Positions 46,410-56,038 of a DNA stretch of 64,000 nt are shown in pieces (position 1 is the first letter of the stretch; every line of letters starts with the position of its first letter). Below the pieces are notes generated by a model. That model was not told the DNA's origin. It did no database searches and was given only the letters and a program-made list of their open reading frames with translations. Source of the DNA: Roseobacter sp. (lineage in GTDB: Bacteria > Pseudomonadota > Alphaproteobacteria > Rhodobacterales > Rhodobacteraceae); assembly GCA_024636475.1 (NCBI GenBank), contig JAGXHA010000088.1, positions 1-64,000 on the forward strand. The letters run 5' to 3'. Both the position numbers and the translations under genes were made by a program.

Positions 46410-47098
46410 GGCAAGTGCGACAGCAAGGTTGCGCTGTCGCTGACTGCGCCAAAGACGCCACCCTGCATCGTTACCATTTTCAGTGCCGCGTCATGGTTGC
46501 CCTTGTCCGTTGCGCCGCAGCAATCAGACAGCACAAGGCACTCAAAACCCCGGTCGTTGCCTTCGCGCATGGTGGTGGACACACAAACATCCGTCGTGAT
46601 TCCTGTCAGGATGATGTTCTCGATCCCGCGCGTGCGCAGGATCATCTCAAGGTCGGTGGCGCAAAAGCTGCCTTTGCCGGGCTTGTCGATGATCGGCTCG
46701 CCGGTGATGGGATAAAGATCGGGGATGATGTCCCAGCCGGGTTCGCCCCGCACGAGGATTTTTCCGCAAGGGCCGGGATCGCCAATGCCAGCCCCAATCT
46801 GCCTGCTCCGCCACCGCTTGTTGGCGGGCAGGTCGGCAAGGTCAGAGCGATGGCCTTCGCGGGTGTGGATGATGTGGTAACCCTTGGCCCGCATCGCTGC
46901 CAGAACCCGCTTGATCGGTTCGATCGGGGCCTGGGTCATTGACAAATCATAACCCATTTTGTCCACATAGCCGCCCTTGCCGCAGAAATCGGTCTGCATG
47001 TCGATGATCATCAGCGTTGTGTTTTCGGGGCGCAAATCACCGTTATAGGGCCAGTCATAGGGGTCGGCGTTAATCGTGTGCTGGGCGGCATCCTTCAT
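46406..47098 (-). CDS. biuH: Biuret amidohydrolase-like cysteine hydrolase
   Basis: A 230-residue isochorismatase-fold enzyme. The catalytic triad positions are Asp37 (IDMQTDF), Lys142 (DKPGKGSF) and Cys172 ([12 protein letters not shown]). Long stretches such as [24 protein letters not shown] and [12 protein letters not shown] agree with what I recall of the rhizobial BiuH, which hydrolyses biuret to allophanate and ammonia. Allophanate hydrolase is encoded at 57698, which supports the assignment. It overlaps the formamidase-like gene and the ATPase gene by 4 bp each. A ureidoacrylate hydrolase (RutB) is less likely because no other rut gene is present. Confidence 0.85.
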   Translation of the reverse strand: MKDAAQHTINADPYDWPYNGDLRPENTTLMIIDMQTDFCGKGGYVDKMGYDLSMTQAPIEPIKRVLAAMRAKGYHIIHTREGHRSDLADLPANKRWRSRQIGAGIGDPGPCGKILVRGEPGWDIIPDLYPITGEPIIDKPGKGSFCATDLEMILRTRGIENIILTGITTDVCVSTTMREGNDRGFECLVLSDCCGATDKGNHDAALKMVTMQGGVFGAVSDSATLLSHLP

Positions 47099-48108
47099 TC
47101 CGCAGCCTCCGGTGTCGCCTTGAAAACGGCTGTCGGAGCAGGAAAGCCAAAGCCGGTGCCATCGGTGACTTTCACCTCATCCTCCCAAGGAAGCCGATAC
47201 TGCCCGGCGGCCAGATCGGTCATGTAGGTATAGGGGCAATCCTGCGCGCCGCCTTTGACGGCCACATAGCCGCGATGCCCGAATTGATAAATGTTGTTTT
47301 CCACACCCCAGTTGATCCGCGCCTCGCGCACCAGATCGGGGCGAACTTCGGCGGTGATGATCTCATCCACGCGGCCAGACGTGCCGTGGGCGATGATGGA
47401 GCCATCAAAGTTGCAGATCATCCCTTCGCCCATGCTGTCAAACGTCCCGTCAGAGCCGCACATGCAAACGTTGGCCGTGACCATGAGGTTGCAAAAGGCA
47501 TTGGATTGATTGGTAAAACGCCACGAGTCGCGGATCGGCGCGGTATAGCCTGCGGTGCGCAGCATGATTTCGGCCCCCTTATAGGCGGCTTCATGTGCCA
47601 TTTCGGGGAACATGCCGTCGTGACAGATGATCAGCGACAGCTTGCACCCCTTTGGCCCGTCGATCACCGGAATACCGCCATCGCCCGGGGCCCAGGGTTC
47701 GACCGGCACCCAAGGATGCATCTTGCGGTAGTACAGTTTGACCTCGCCAAAGTTGTCGATGATCAGCCCGGTGTTCCACGGCATCCCGCCGGGGTTCTTT
47801 TCCATGATCGAAAAGCAGCCCCAGATATCATTGTCGATGCTGGCCTGTTTGAATGCCGCCACTTCGGGTCCGTCCATCGTGCACATGATGTCGGGGTTGA
47901 TGTCCATTGACAGCCCGTGCAGCGCATATTCCGGGAAAACGACAAGGTCCATCGTCCCCATGTTGCGCCGCGCCTTGGCTGTCATTTCAACAATACGCGC
48001 GGTTTGTTCGGCCAGATCAGCAGCAGTCACCACAAGCGGCAGCTTAAGCTGCACCAAGCCGATGACCACGCCATTTGGCGGTTTGTTCAGACCTCCAAGA
48101 CCATTCAT
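47095..48108 (-). CDS. amiF: Nitrilase-superfamily formamidase (AmiF-like)
   Basis: A 337-residue amidase of the aliphatic amidase/formamidase branch. The catalytic triad is Glu60 (FPEYALHG), Lys129 (YYRKMHPW) and Cys162 (IICHDGM). C-terminal stretches [14 protein letters not shown] and [13 protein letters not shown] closely follow Helicobacter AmiF as I recall it, favouring formamide hydrolysis to formate and ammonia. Inside a ureide operon another small amide is possible. AGGAGAG precedes the ATG. It overlaps the biuH-like gene as ATGA. Confidence 0.87.
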   Translation of the reverse strand: MNGLGGLNKPPNGVVIGLVQLKLPLVVTAADLAEQTARIVEMTAKARRNMGTMDLVVFPEYALHGLSMDINPDIMCTMDGPEVAAFKQASIDNDIWGCFSIMEKNPGGMPWNTGLIIDNFGEVKLYYRKMHPWVPVEPWAPGDGGIPVIDGPKGCKLSLIICHDGMFPEMAHEAAYKGAEIMLRTAGYTAPIRDSWRFTNQSNAFCNLMVTANVCMCGSDGTFDSMGEGMICNFDGSIIAHGTSGRVDEIITAEVRPDLVREARINWGVENNIYQFGHRGYVAVKGGAQDCPYTYMTDLAAGQYRLPWEDEVKVTDGTGFGFPAPTAVFKATPEAAE

Positions 48109-48117
48109 GTCACTCTC

Positions 48118-49041
48118 CTATTTGGTAATACTCAATTCGCCCGGTGCCCCGGCCATGGCGCGCGAGGGCGAAGATGTTGCGATCAGAACACCCAGCGTCA
48201 AGACGTAAGGTGCTGCGAAGAATAGGTAATATCCCTCTGATATCCCGACAGATTGCAAGGTTGGGCCAAGTGCGCCGGCCCCCCCGAACAACAAGGCGGC
48301 ACCAAAGCAGGCGATCGGGTTCCAGCGGGCAAAAATGACAAGGGCCACGGCCATGAGGCCTTGACCGGACGAGATGCCTTCGTTCCAGCTGCCCGGATAA
48401 AACAGGGATAGGTAGGCACCGCCGACACCCGCAAAGGCACCTCCGACGGTTGTGGAAAGGGTACGGATCAACGCAGGGCGTAACCCCATAGCGCGGGCGG
48501 CATCGGTGCTGTCGCCAACCACGCGAATAACCAGCCCGACGCGGGTCGCCCGAAACATCCACCACATCGCAAAAGCCAGACCTGCGCCGATGATAAACAA
48601 CACGTTCACCCGCAACGCGGCCCGCACTTGTGGCACATCAGACCACCAGCCGAAATCGATCGAGGGCAGATCAGGAGCGACGGGTTGCACGAAAGGTTTG
48701 CCGAAATAGAACGCGAGGCCCATGCCAAGGATCATCATCGCGATGCCCACGGCAATGTCATTGACCCGTGGCAACGAACAGATCAGCCCGTGGATCAGCC
48801 CGAAAAACGCACCCCCTGCAGCGGCGGCCAGCACACCCAGCCAAGGCGATCCGGTCAGATAGGCGGCGGCGTAACCGGACATCGCCCCAAAGACCAAGGT
48901 GCCTTCCAGCCCCAGATTGATCCGGCCTGACCGCTCCGTCAGGACTTCTCCCAAGCTGACAAACAGAAACGGTGTCGAGACGCGGATCGCGCCGCCCAAG
49001 ATTGCAAGCGGGATGACCCAAAGGCCCAGATCACTTTCCAT
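48118..49041 (-). CDS. ABC transporter permease, BMP/nucleoside type (second subunit)
   Basis: A 307-residue BPD-transp-2 family permease (about eight to nine helices) with the typical LTERSGRINLGLEGTLVFGA near the N-terminus. The start at 49041 shares one base with the stop of the first permease (TGATG), which is preferred over the upstream in-frame start at 49056. It pairs with the permease at 49041-50150. The formamidase gene follows after 9 bp. Confidence 0.9.
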   Translation of the reverse strand: MESDLGLWVIPLAILGGAIRVSTPFLFVSLGEVLTERSGRINLGLEGTLVFGAMSGYAAAYLTGSPWLGVLAAAAGGAFFGLIHGLICSLPRVNDIAVGIAMMILGMGLAFYFGKPFVQPVAPDLPSIDFGWWSDVPQVRAALRVNVLFIIGAGLAFAMWWMFRATRVGLVIRVVGDSTDAARAMGLRPALIRTLSTTVGGAFAGVGGAYLSLFYPGSWNEGISSGQGLMAVALVIFARWNPIACFGAALLFGGAGALGPTLQSVGISEGYYLFFAAPYVLTLGVLIATSSPSRAMAGAPGELSITK

Positions 49042-50150
49042 CAGGCAGACCTCCAACGTTCGGGAGCGAACATCTTGAAACGGCCATAAAGCGTGTCGCT
49101 CATCAAAATGGACACAAAGACAAAGCCTTGCAGGACAAGCACCGTGGCAGCGGGCAGGTTCATGCGGCGCTGGATGAGGCCTGAAGAGGCCTCAAATCCG
49201 GCCAGAAGGATCGCCACGGGAATGATGGCAAGCGGGTTATGACGCGCGAGAAAGGCAACCAGAATGCCGGTATAGCCGTAGCCGGCCGCAAGGCTGCCAT
49301 TGGCAGAGCCGTGGACGGCTGCGACCTCAAAGAAGCCCGCAAGCCCGGCAAGCGCGCCACCAAGTGCCGTAAAGCCGATGATCAGCCGCCCGACCGACAG
49401 GCCCTGCACTTGGGCTGCGCGCATGTTGCCACCAGCAATACGGGCGGCAAAGCCCCATGTCGTCTTTTCAATCAACACCCAAGCCAGCAGGCAGGCGAGG
49501 ATGCCAAAGGCGAGGCCCCAATGCACCTCCCAACCAGGAATGTCACCGACGCGCAATTGCGCAGGCAGAGGGGTTGTGGACGGTTTGTTCAGGCTTTCAG
49601 GATCGCGCAGCGGCCCTTCAACAAGGTGGTTCATCAAAGCGATGGCGATATAGGCCATCAGCAGGCTGGCAATGGTTTCATTGACGCCCCGATAATATCG
49701 CAAAGCACCGACCGCGCCGATCCACAGACCACCAACCAGCATGGCGCAGGCGGCCATGAGCGGGAATGCTATCAAACCTATGGACTGGCTGAAGACAACG
49801 CCCGCAGCCCCCGCCGCCACGCCGCCCAGAACGATCGCTCCTTCACCGCCGATCACCACAAGACCAAGGCGGGCGGGCAAAGCCACACACAGAGCGGCAA
49901 AAAGCAAAGGCGCGGTGCGCGACAGCGTGTTTTGCCACGAAAACGCAGAACCAAACGCGCCCTGATAGGTCAGCGCAAAGAACTGGATGGGGGATTTCCC
50001 CTGCAATAACAGAAAGATGCTGAATACTGCTATGCCAACCAGCAAGGCGGCGAGGGGCAGCACGACAGCTTCGGCACGGCGCGCAAACCGACCCAGCAGC
50101 CCGCGATGGGCTGGCACGACCAAAGGTGCCGATGCGGATTGATCTGTCAT
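49041..50150 (-). CDS. ABC transporter permease, BMP/nucleoside type (first subunit)
   Basis: A 369-residue BPD-transp-2 family permease with about nine helices. Conserved features include GLVVIGGEGAIVLGGVAAG and RYYRGVNETIASLLMAYIAIAL. It follows the binding-protein gene by 20 bp. Family members usually carry nucleosides, but the operon's hydrolases suggest a ureide or other small amide. Confidence 0.9.
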   Translation of the reverse strand: MTDQSASAPLVVPAHRGLLGRFARRAEAVVLPLAALLVGIAVFSIFLLLQGKSPIQFFALTYQGAFGSAFSWQNTLSRTAPLLFAALCVALPARLGLVVIGGEGAIVLGGVAAGAAGVVFSQSIGLIAFPLMAACAMLVGGLWIGAVGALRYYRGVNETIASLLMAYIAIALMNHLVEGPLRDPESLNKPSTTPLPAQLRVGDIPGWEVHWGLAFGILACLLAWVLIEKTTWGFAARIAGGNMRAAQVQGLSVGRLIIGFTALGGALAGLAGFFEVAAVHGSANGSLAAGYGYTGILVAFLARHNPLAIIPVAILLAGFEASSGLIQRRMNLPAATVLVLQGFVFVSILMSDTLYGRFKMFAPERWRSA

Positions 50151-50170
50151 CGCTGCCCCCGTTTTAGCAG

Positions 50171-51286
50171 TTAAGAGGTTGAACCGATTACGCCTTCAAC
50201 GAGGTAATCCATGCTTTCCAATGCGATATCTGTTTCAACCAACGCCTTATCTGCGGTCAAAAGCGGGTTCCCCGCATTGTCGTTCAGCGGACCTTTGATC
50301 GCAGCGAACCCGCCCGCCATTATCTGGGCCTTGACGGCTTCGAACTGTGCGCGGGACGCATCAGAGACGGCGGGCCCGAGCGGTGACATCTTAATGAAAC
50401 CATCGGCCAGACCGCCGCGCACAAAGTTATCAATCGTGCCGCCGTCCAGTACGGTCTGCACCATGCCTGTGTAGACACCAGCCCAGTTCCACTCGGCCCC
50501 GGTCAGATATTTCTCGGGGGCAAGGGGCGACTGATCGGCGTGGTAGCCGCAGACAAAACAATCGCGTCCTGCGGCGGTCTCCATCACAACCTTGGGGCCA
50601 TCGACATGGCAGGTGATCACGTCACAGCCCGCATCGGCCAGCGCATTTGTCGCCTCTGCCTCTTTCACGGCCAGCGACCATTCGCCGGTAAAGATCACCT
50701 GACAGGTGATTTCAGGGTCAACCTGACGCGCCCCCAGCAGGAAGGAATTGATGTTGAGCAAAACCTGCGGGATCGGCTTGGCCGCGACAAACCCGATTTT
50801 CTTGGTCGTTGTGGCATGCCCTGCGGCGATCCCGTTCAGGTATTGGCCCATCCCGATATAGCCGAAGTATGACCCGACGTTGGTGGGCATCCCATCGGTC
50901 CAAAGGCCTGCGGCGTGTTGAAAACGGACATCGGGGTGCTTTGGTGCGGTTTCCAGAACATGGGGGTTGAAGTACCCAAAGGATGTTGGGAACAACAACT
51001 TTGCGCCGTCAAAATTGATCATCGATTCCATCGAGTTTTGCACATCGGTGGTTTCGGCGACGTTTTCTTCCTCGACGACGATGACGCCTTCCATGGCTTT
51101 TACGGCGGCCGCACCTTCGGCATGGGCCTGATTATAGCCAAAGTCATCCTTTGGCCCGACATAGATGAAACCCACAGTCAGTGGCGCATGGGCATCGGCA
51201 GTGGCGAAGGTTGGCAGTGAGGTTGCACCAGCAAAAGCTGCGGTTCCCTTCAAGAACTTCCGGCGCGAAAACGATGTGAGTGGCAT
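50171..51286 (-). CDS. BMP-family ABC transporter substrate-binding protein (Tat-exported)
   Basis: A 371-residue periplasmic binding protein of the basic-membrane-protein family. The N-terminus carries SRRKFLKGTAAFAGATSLP, a twin-arginine signal. Family features include VGFIYVGPKDDFGYNQAHAEG and NVAETTDVQNSMESMI. The longest frame starts at TTG 51292, but ATG 51286 has AAGGAG eight bases upstream. It is the first gene of the minus-strand ureide operon, with a TGCAAAAAATGCA motif 123 bp upstream. Confidence 0.9.
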   Translation of the reverse strand: MPLTSFSRRKFLKGTAAFAGATSLPTFATADAHAPLTVGFIYVGPKDDFGYNQAHAEGAAAVKAMEGVIVVEEENVAETTDVQNSMESMINFDGAKLLFPTSFGYFNPHVLETAPKHPDVRFQHAAGLWTDGMPTNVGSYFGYIGMGQYLNGIAAGHATTTKKIGFVAAKPIPQVLLNINSFLLGARQVDPEITCQVIFTGEWSLAVKEAEATNALADAGCDVITCHVDGPKVVMETAAGRDCFVCGYHADQSPLAPEKYLTGAEWNWAGVYTGMVQTVLDGGTIDNFVRGGLADGFIKMSPLGPAVSDASRAQFEAVKAQIMAGGFAAIKGPLNDNAGNPLLTADKALVETDIALESMDYLVEGVIGSTS

Positions 51287-51408
51287 TTGCAAAGCTCCTT
51301 AAGCATTGACATGGCACTGCGGGTCGAACCGGCAGCCCCAGAATGACGATGCTAGAAGAGTTACGCCTTCAAGCGCTGTTGTCGTCTGCTAAGTTCGCAA
51401 CAACGTGA

Positions 51409-51421
51409 TGCAAAAAATGCA
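51409..51421. promoter_or_regulatory. LysR-type motif, copy 1 (BMP operon promoter)
   Basis: TGCAAAAAATGCA: TGC/GCA symmetric ends with T-N11-A spacing, in the 184-bp gap between the lysR stop and the binding-protein start. It differs by one base from copies at 52397 and 61473. Confidence 0.6.
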
Positions 51422-51470
51422 GCGCTATTGATTGACCGTATCTGGCAGATGTAAAACGGCGGTCCTGACC

Positions 51471-52373
51471 TCAGGAGGCCGCGCGTGTTTCAAGGGCCGC
51501 GACGAGCTGTTGACCGAACTTGGCAGAGGCAACGGGCAGGGTGCGCCCCTTCATCTGACCCAGCAAAAGCCGACCGATGGGGATGTCTTTTTCGGAAAGG
51601 GGGCGATGTGCAATCGTGTTTTGTTTTTCTGTGCTCAGGCCAATCGGGATCTGAAAGCCAACGGCATTTTCGCAAGTCACATAGTGGCGGATCAGGTCAA
51701 ACGATTCCGTCTCGACGATGGGCGCCAAGATGCGCCCTTTGCGGGTCGCGGCCAGCTCTAGCAGATTGCGCACCCCATAGGCGGTTGAGGGCAGGACAAG
51801 ATTGAATTCCAGACAATCGCGCAGCCGCAATTCTGTCTTCTGCGCCAAGGGGCTGTCGTGCTGAAAGACTGCATGAACCGGCTGAGGAAGGGCACAAAGT
51901 ACCTCAAAATCAACAAGATGCACAGGTTCGAAGACCAGCGCCAGATCGCTGCTAAACGAGGCAAGATCCTGCTCTGCCTGCGCGCGATCACGGATATTGA
52001 CGCTAAAGCTGACGCCGGGATGGGCGGCGCGGTAAATCGCGATTTGTTCGGGCATGAAATACGGTAGCAAAGCCTGTGAGCACGCAATCGAGACATGGCC
52101 CCGCCGTTCACCAGACAGATCAGCAACTTGCGATTGCACCCGCGCCAGATCGGTGCGTTGCAATCCAATATGCTGCATCAAAAGTTCGCCTGCGGGGTTA
52201 AGCCGCATCCCGCGGGGCAGACGTTCAAAGATTGGCCAGCCGAATTCCTGCTCGAACTGTTGGATGCGCCTGTTCAGCGCAGAGGCGGTCAGGTTTGTAT
52301 CTTCGGCGGCCTTACGGATTGATCCCGCGCGCACCACGGCTTCGATCAGCTCGAACGTCTTTAAGTATCTCAT
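51471..52373 (-). CDS. LysR-family transcriptional regulator of the ureide island
   Basis: A 300-residue activator. The N-terminal helix-turn-helix is clear (RAGSIRKAAEDTNLTASALNRRIQQFEQEFGWPIFERLPRGMRL), followed by a periplasmic-binding-protein-like effector domain. The frame extends to 52484, but ATG 52373 begins right at the conserved domain. It lies between and divergent from the dipeptide-type operon and upstream of the BMP operon. A repeated 13-bp motif flanks it on both sides. The inducer is probably a ureide or breakdown product (inference). Confidence 0.88.
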   Translation of the reverse strand: MRYLKTFELIEAVVRAGSIRKAAEDTNLTASALNRRIQQFEQEFGWPIFERLPRGMRLNPAGELLMQHIGLQRTDLARVQSQVADLSGERRGHVSIACSQALLPYFMPEQIAIYRAAHPGVSFSVNIRDRAQAEQDLASFSSDLALVFEPVHLVDFEVLCALPQPVHAVFQHDSPLAQKTELRLRDCLEFNLVLPSTAYGVRNLLELAATRKGRILAPIVETESFDLIRHYVTCENAVGFQIPIGLSTEKQNTIAHRPLSEKDIPIGRLLLGQMKGRTLPVASAKFGQQLVAALETRAAS

Positions 52374-52396
52374 ATTGCTGTCTTTCCAGACTCCGT

Positions 52397-52409
52397 TGCA
52401 AAAAACGCA
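52397..52409. promoter_or_regulatory. LysR-type motif, copy 2 (lysR/dpp divergent promoter)
   Basis: TGCAAAAAACGCA, 24 bp upstream of the lysR ATG and about 100 bp upstream of the divergent dpp-type operon. This is the usual place for LysR autoregulation and divergent activation. Identical to the copy at 61473. Confidence 0.65.
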
Positions 52410-52509
52410 CCGGATATATGCCTTTATAGCATTAGAACTGACCGGTGATCCATCGCACTGTTTGACGCAAGCGCCGAATCCCAATCAGGCGACCCAAAAC
52501 AGCGAGAGG

Positions 52510-54125
52510 ATGATGACAATGACAAAGCAAACTTCACGACGCAATTTCTTGAAAATGGGGGCCGCTGGTGCGTCTGTCCTGCCATTCCTGCGGGCGATGC
52601 CTGCGGCGGCGCAAGGGTCAGATACTCTGGTTGTGGTCAGCGGCCAGACGGTCAACAGCCTTGATCTGCACCGCTCTGGCACCAGCCGCGCCTCTTATCA
52701 AGTGGGTGTAAACTGCTATGACCGGCTGGTGTCGTTCGGCACGAAAGAAGCGATCGGGGGCGGGTTTTCGTTTGATTATAGCGTGATCGAACCCGAGCTT
52801 GCCGAAAGCTGGACCGTGTCGGACGATGGCCTGACGCTGACATTCAAGCTGAAGCCTGAAGCACGGTTCTGGGACGGTCGCAAGGTCACGGCCGCTGACG
52901 TGAAATGGTCGTTTGACCGCGCAGTGTCCGTCGGAGGTTTCCCAAGTGTGCAGATGAAAGCTGGAGGGTTTGAGCGGCCTGACCAGTTCGAAGCCGTCGA
53001 CGACGAGACGTTCGTGGTCAAACTGGACTTTCCCTCAAAGCTGTCGATCCCTGATCTGGCGGTGCCCGTCCCATATATCATAAACTCGGTCGAGGCGTTG
53101 GCCAATGCGACAGCAGCCGATCCGTGGGCGCTGGAATACCTGCATAAGGTCGCCGCAGGATCAGGCGCGTATAAAATTGCCCGTTGGACCCCCGGAGAGC
53201 AGATGGTTTACGAGCGCAATGATGATTGGGCCGGTGGTCCGATGCCCGCTATCAAGCGTGTCGTCGTGCGTGAAGTGCCCAGCCCTGCCACACGACGTGC
53301 GCTGGTTGAGCGTGGTGATGTGCAGGTCGCATTCGATATTCCTGACAAGGACGCAGCCGAACTGCGGAAACGCTTGACGTCTTCTCGACGCCGGTTGTGA
53401 ATTGCATGTATTGCCTATGCCCAAACTTTGTCTTTGAACCGTTCCAGGACCCTGACGTGCGCAAGGCGCTTGCCTATGCGGTACCCTATGAGGATATCTT
53501 TCAGGCCGCAGCTTACGGTCGCGGCTTGCCACTTTGGGGGGGTGAGGAAGCGATCAACGACATCGCCTGGCCGCGTAAATCGCAGTATTATACCGACCTT
53601 GAAAAGGCCAAAGAACATATGGCCAAATCAGGCTATGCAGATGGTTTCGAAGTGCCCCTCTCGATCAGTCTGGACCTTGCATCCTGGATGGAGCCAGCGG
53701 CGCTGTTGATACAGGAAGCGCTTGGTGAAATCGGCATCAAGGTCGAGATCGAAAAAATTCCGGGTGCGAACTGGCGCACGGCCTCTTTGGTTGAAAAGCG
53801 CTTGCCGCTGCACCTTGAAACTTTCGGTGGCTGGCTGGACACGCCTGACTACTACTTCTTCTGGGCCTATCAGGACGGACACCTGTTCAACTCGTCGAAC
53901 TACCGCAACGAAGAGATCGAAGAGTTGACGAATGCGACCTTGCATATGGATATGGACGATCCCGAATACGCGCCCAAGATCAAACGGATGTTCGAAATCG
54001 TGCTGGATGAACTGCCACGTATCCCGCTTTATCAACCCGCGCTGAACGTCGCGGTCAATGGTGCGGAGGGCTATGAATTCTGGTTCCACCGTCAACTGGA
54101 CATCCGTCCGCTGAAGTCGGTCTAA
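52510..54125 (+). pseudogene. Dipeptide-type ABC transporter substrate-binding protein, frameshifted
   Basis: Two adjoining frames together make one full-length SBP-bac-5 protein (about 538 codons). The first half (to about 53372) has a twin-arginine signal SRRNFLKMGAAG and family features such as LAESWTVSDDGLTLTFKLKP. The second half continues as LDVFSTPVVNCMYCL and DVRKALAYAVP. Loss of one base near 53372, between K-R and L-D-V, explains the break. No other lesion is seen, so this is either a recent mutation or a sequencing error. ATGs at 52510, 52513 and 52519 compete; GAGAGG precedes them. Confidence 0.85.
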
Positions 54126-54128
54126 GCC

Positions 54129-55163
54129 ATGCTTTCCTCTGCCCCTCGGCTGCGCGCCATCTTGTTGCGCATGGCCCAGTCGGTCCCGGTCGTTGTGGGC
54201 GTCGTGGTCATCAGTTTTCTGCTGACCCGCGCGCTTCCGGGTGATCCGGCGGTCTATTTTGCCGGTGTGACGGCAGATGCAGAATCGATTGAACAAACCC
54301 GTGTTGCAATGGGTTTGGACAGGCCCCTGTTGCAACAGTTCTTCAGTTATGTTGGCGACTTGCTGCAGGGGGATCTTGGTCAGTCGCTGTCAAGCGGGCG
54401 GTCCGTGGCCGAAGATCTGGCCAAGCGGTTGCCCGCCTCGCTTGAACTTACACTGACGGCCTTGCTGCTTGCCATCGCCATCGCCGTGCCCTTGGGCGTC
54501 CTGGCCGCAACACGGCCGGGAACATCGGTGGACCACCTGTGCCGTGTTATCGTGACGGCGGGGGTATCACTGCCGACATTTTTCACGGGCATCTTGCTGA
54601 TTTACATTTTCTACTACCTGCTTGGGATCGCACCATCGCCGTTGGGGCGTTTGGATTTCATCTATCTTGATCCCGATCATGTGACAGGGTTTTACCTGAT
54701 TGATGCAGCCTTGATGGGCGATTGGGAAACATGGCGCGGTGCAGCCAAACAACTGATCTTGCCCGCCAGCACATTGGCGTTGTTCACGCTGGCCCCGGTT
54801 GCGCGGATGACGCGGGCAGCGATGCTGACGGCGCTCTCGTCCGACTTTATCCGCACGGCACGGGCGGCGGGTCTGTCAAATCCGACGATCCTGTACCGCT
54901 ATGCGTTCCGCAATGCCCTCCTGCCTGTGGTGACCACCCTTGGGATGGTATTTTCATTTGCTCTTGGTGCGAATGTTCTGGTGGAAAAGGTCTTTGCTTG
55001 GCCGGGCATCGGATCTTACGCGGTCGAGGCGCTGGTCGTTTCAGATTACGCCGCCGTACAAGGGTTTGTTCTGGCCATGGCGCTTTTATTCGTCGCGCTC
55101 AACCTTGTGATCGACCTGCTTTATACAGCCATTGACCCACGCATTGGATTTTCCTCCAGATGA
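54129..55163 (+). CDS. Dipeptide-type ABC transporter permease (DppB-like)
   Basis: A 344-residue permease with six predicted helices. It shows the DppB N-terminus (LTRALPGDPAVYFAG) and the coupling loop RTARAAGLSNPTILYRYAFRNALLPV. It starts 3 bp after the binding-protein stop and overlaps dppC by 4 bp (ATGA). Confidence 0.92.
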   Translation: MLSSAPRLRAILLRMAQSVPVVVGVVVISFLLTRALPGDPAVYFAGVTADAESIEQTRVAMGLDRPLLQQFFSYVGDLLQGDLGQSLSSGRSVAEDLAKRLPASLELTLTALLLAIAIAVPLGVLAATRPGTSVDHLCRVIVTAGVSLPTFFTGILLIYIFYYLLGIAPSPLGRLDFIYLDPDHVTGFYLIDAALMGDWETWRGAAKQLILPASTLALFTLAPVARMTRAAMLTALSSDFIRTARAAGLSNPTILYRYAFRNALLPVVTTLGMVFSFALGANVLVEKVFAWPGIGSYAVEALVVSDYAAVQGFVLAMALLFVALNLVIDLLYTAIDPRIGFSSR

Positions 55164-56038
55164 CCGAAATATCCCAACATCCTGTGGCCAAACCAAGGGG
55201 CAACTTTGATCACATTCTTTACGTGCTACGGGGAAACCCGGTTACGCTGATTGCCTTTGGCATGTTTGCCCTGCTGATCTTTTCGGCTGTGTTCGGGCCC
55301 GCGCTGGTGCCCTATGATCCGCTGGCAACGAACGCCACGAATGCCTTGCAGCCCCCCTCGGCTGCGCATTGGTTTGGCACAGACAACGTCGGTCGCGATG
55401 TGTTTAGCCGGGTGATCGTGGCAACACGACTTGATCTGTCCATTTCGGTCGCGGCAGTGGCCCTGTCTTTTGTCGTCGGGTCCATCCTGGGATGTATCGC
55501 GGGCTATTGGGGGGGCTGGCTTGATATTATCCTGAACCGGTTTCTGGATACGATCATGGCGTTTCCGCTGTTCGTGCTGGCGATGGGGATCGTCGCGGCC
55601 CTTGGCAACACGATCGAGAACATCATCTACGCAACTGCCATCATTAACATGCCATTCTATGCGCGGCTTGTGCGGGCCGAAGTGAACATCCGTCGCGATG
55701 CCGGTTTCGCGCGGGCCGCGAAATTGGCGGGCAATTCCGACCTGCGCGTATTGGCATTTCACATTTTTCCCAATGCATTGCCGCCGATGATGGTGCAGGT
55801 TTCGCTGAACCTGGGTTGGGCGATCCTGAATGCGGCAGGGCTTTCGTTTATCGGGCTGGGTGTCAGCCCACCAACTGCGGAATGGGGGATCATGGTGGCC
55901 GAAGGGGCAAACTTTATCGTGTCGGGCGAATGGTGGCTGGCGGTGTTTCCCGGTCTCTGGCTGATGATTGCAGTCTTTACCTTCAACCTCTTGGGGGACG
56001 GACTGCGCGACATCGTCGATCCGCGTAAACGGACATGA
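55160..56038 (+). CDS. Dipeptide-type ABC transporter permease (DppC-like)
   Basis: A 292-residue permease with six predicted helices. It has the family entry HWFGTDNVGRDVFSRVIVATR and coupling loop DAGFARAAKLAGNSDLRVLAFHIFPNALPP. It overlaps both neighbours by 4 bp, so the transporter genes are translationally coupled. Confidence 0.92.
   Translation: MTEISQHPVAKPRGNFDHILYVLRGNPVTLIAFGMFALLIFSAVFGPALVPYDPLATNATNALQPPSAAHWFGTDNVGRDVFSRVIVATRLDLSISVAAVALSFVVGSILGCIAGYWGGWLDIILNRFLDTIMAFPLFVLAMGIVAALGNTIENIIYATAIINMPFYARLVRAEVNIRRDAGFARAAKLAGNSDLRVLAFHIFPNALPPMMVQVSLNLGWAILNAAGLSFIGLGVSPPTAEWGIMVAEGANFIVSGEWWLAVFPGLWLMIAVFTFNLLGDGLRDIVDPRKRT

Noticed and set aside
44242..47098. Rut pyrimidine pathway (RutB-like hydrolases with the RidA protein at 59500 as RutC)
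   Set aside because: No RutA, RutD, RutE, RutF or RutG genes are present, and the motifs of the 46406 protein favour biuret hydrolase.
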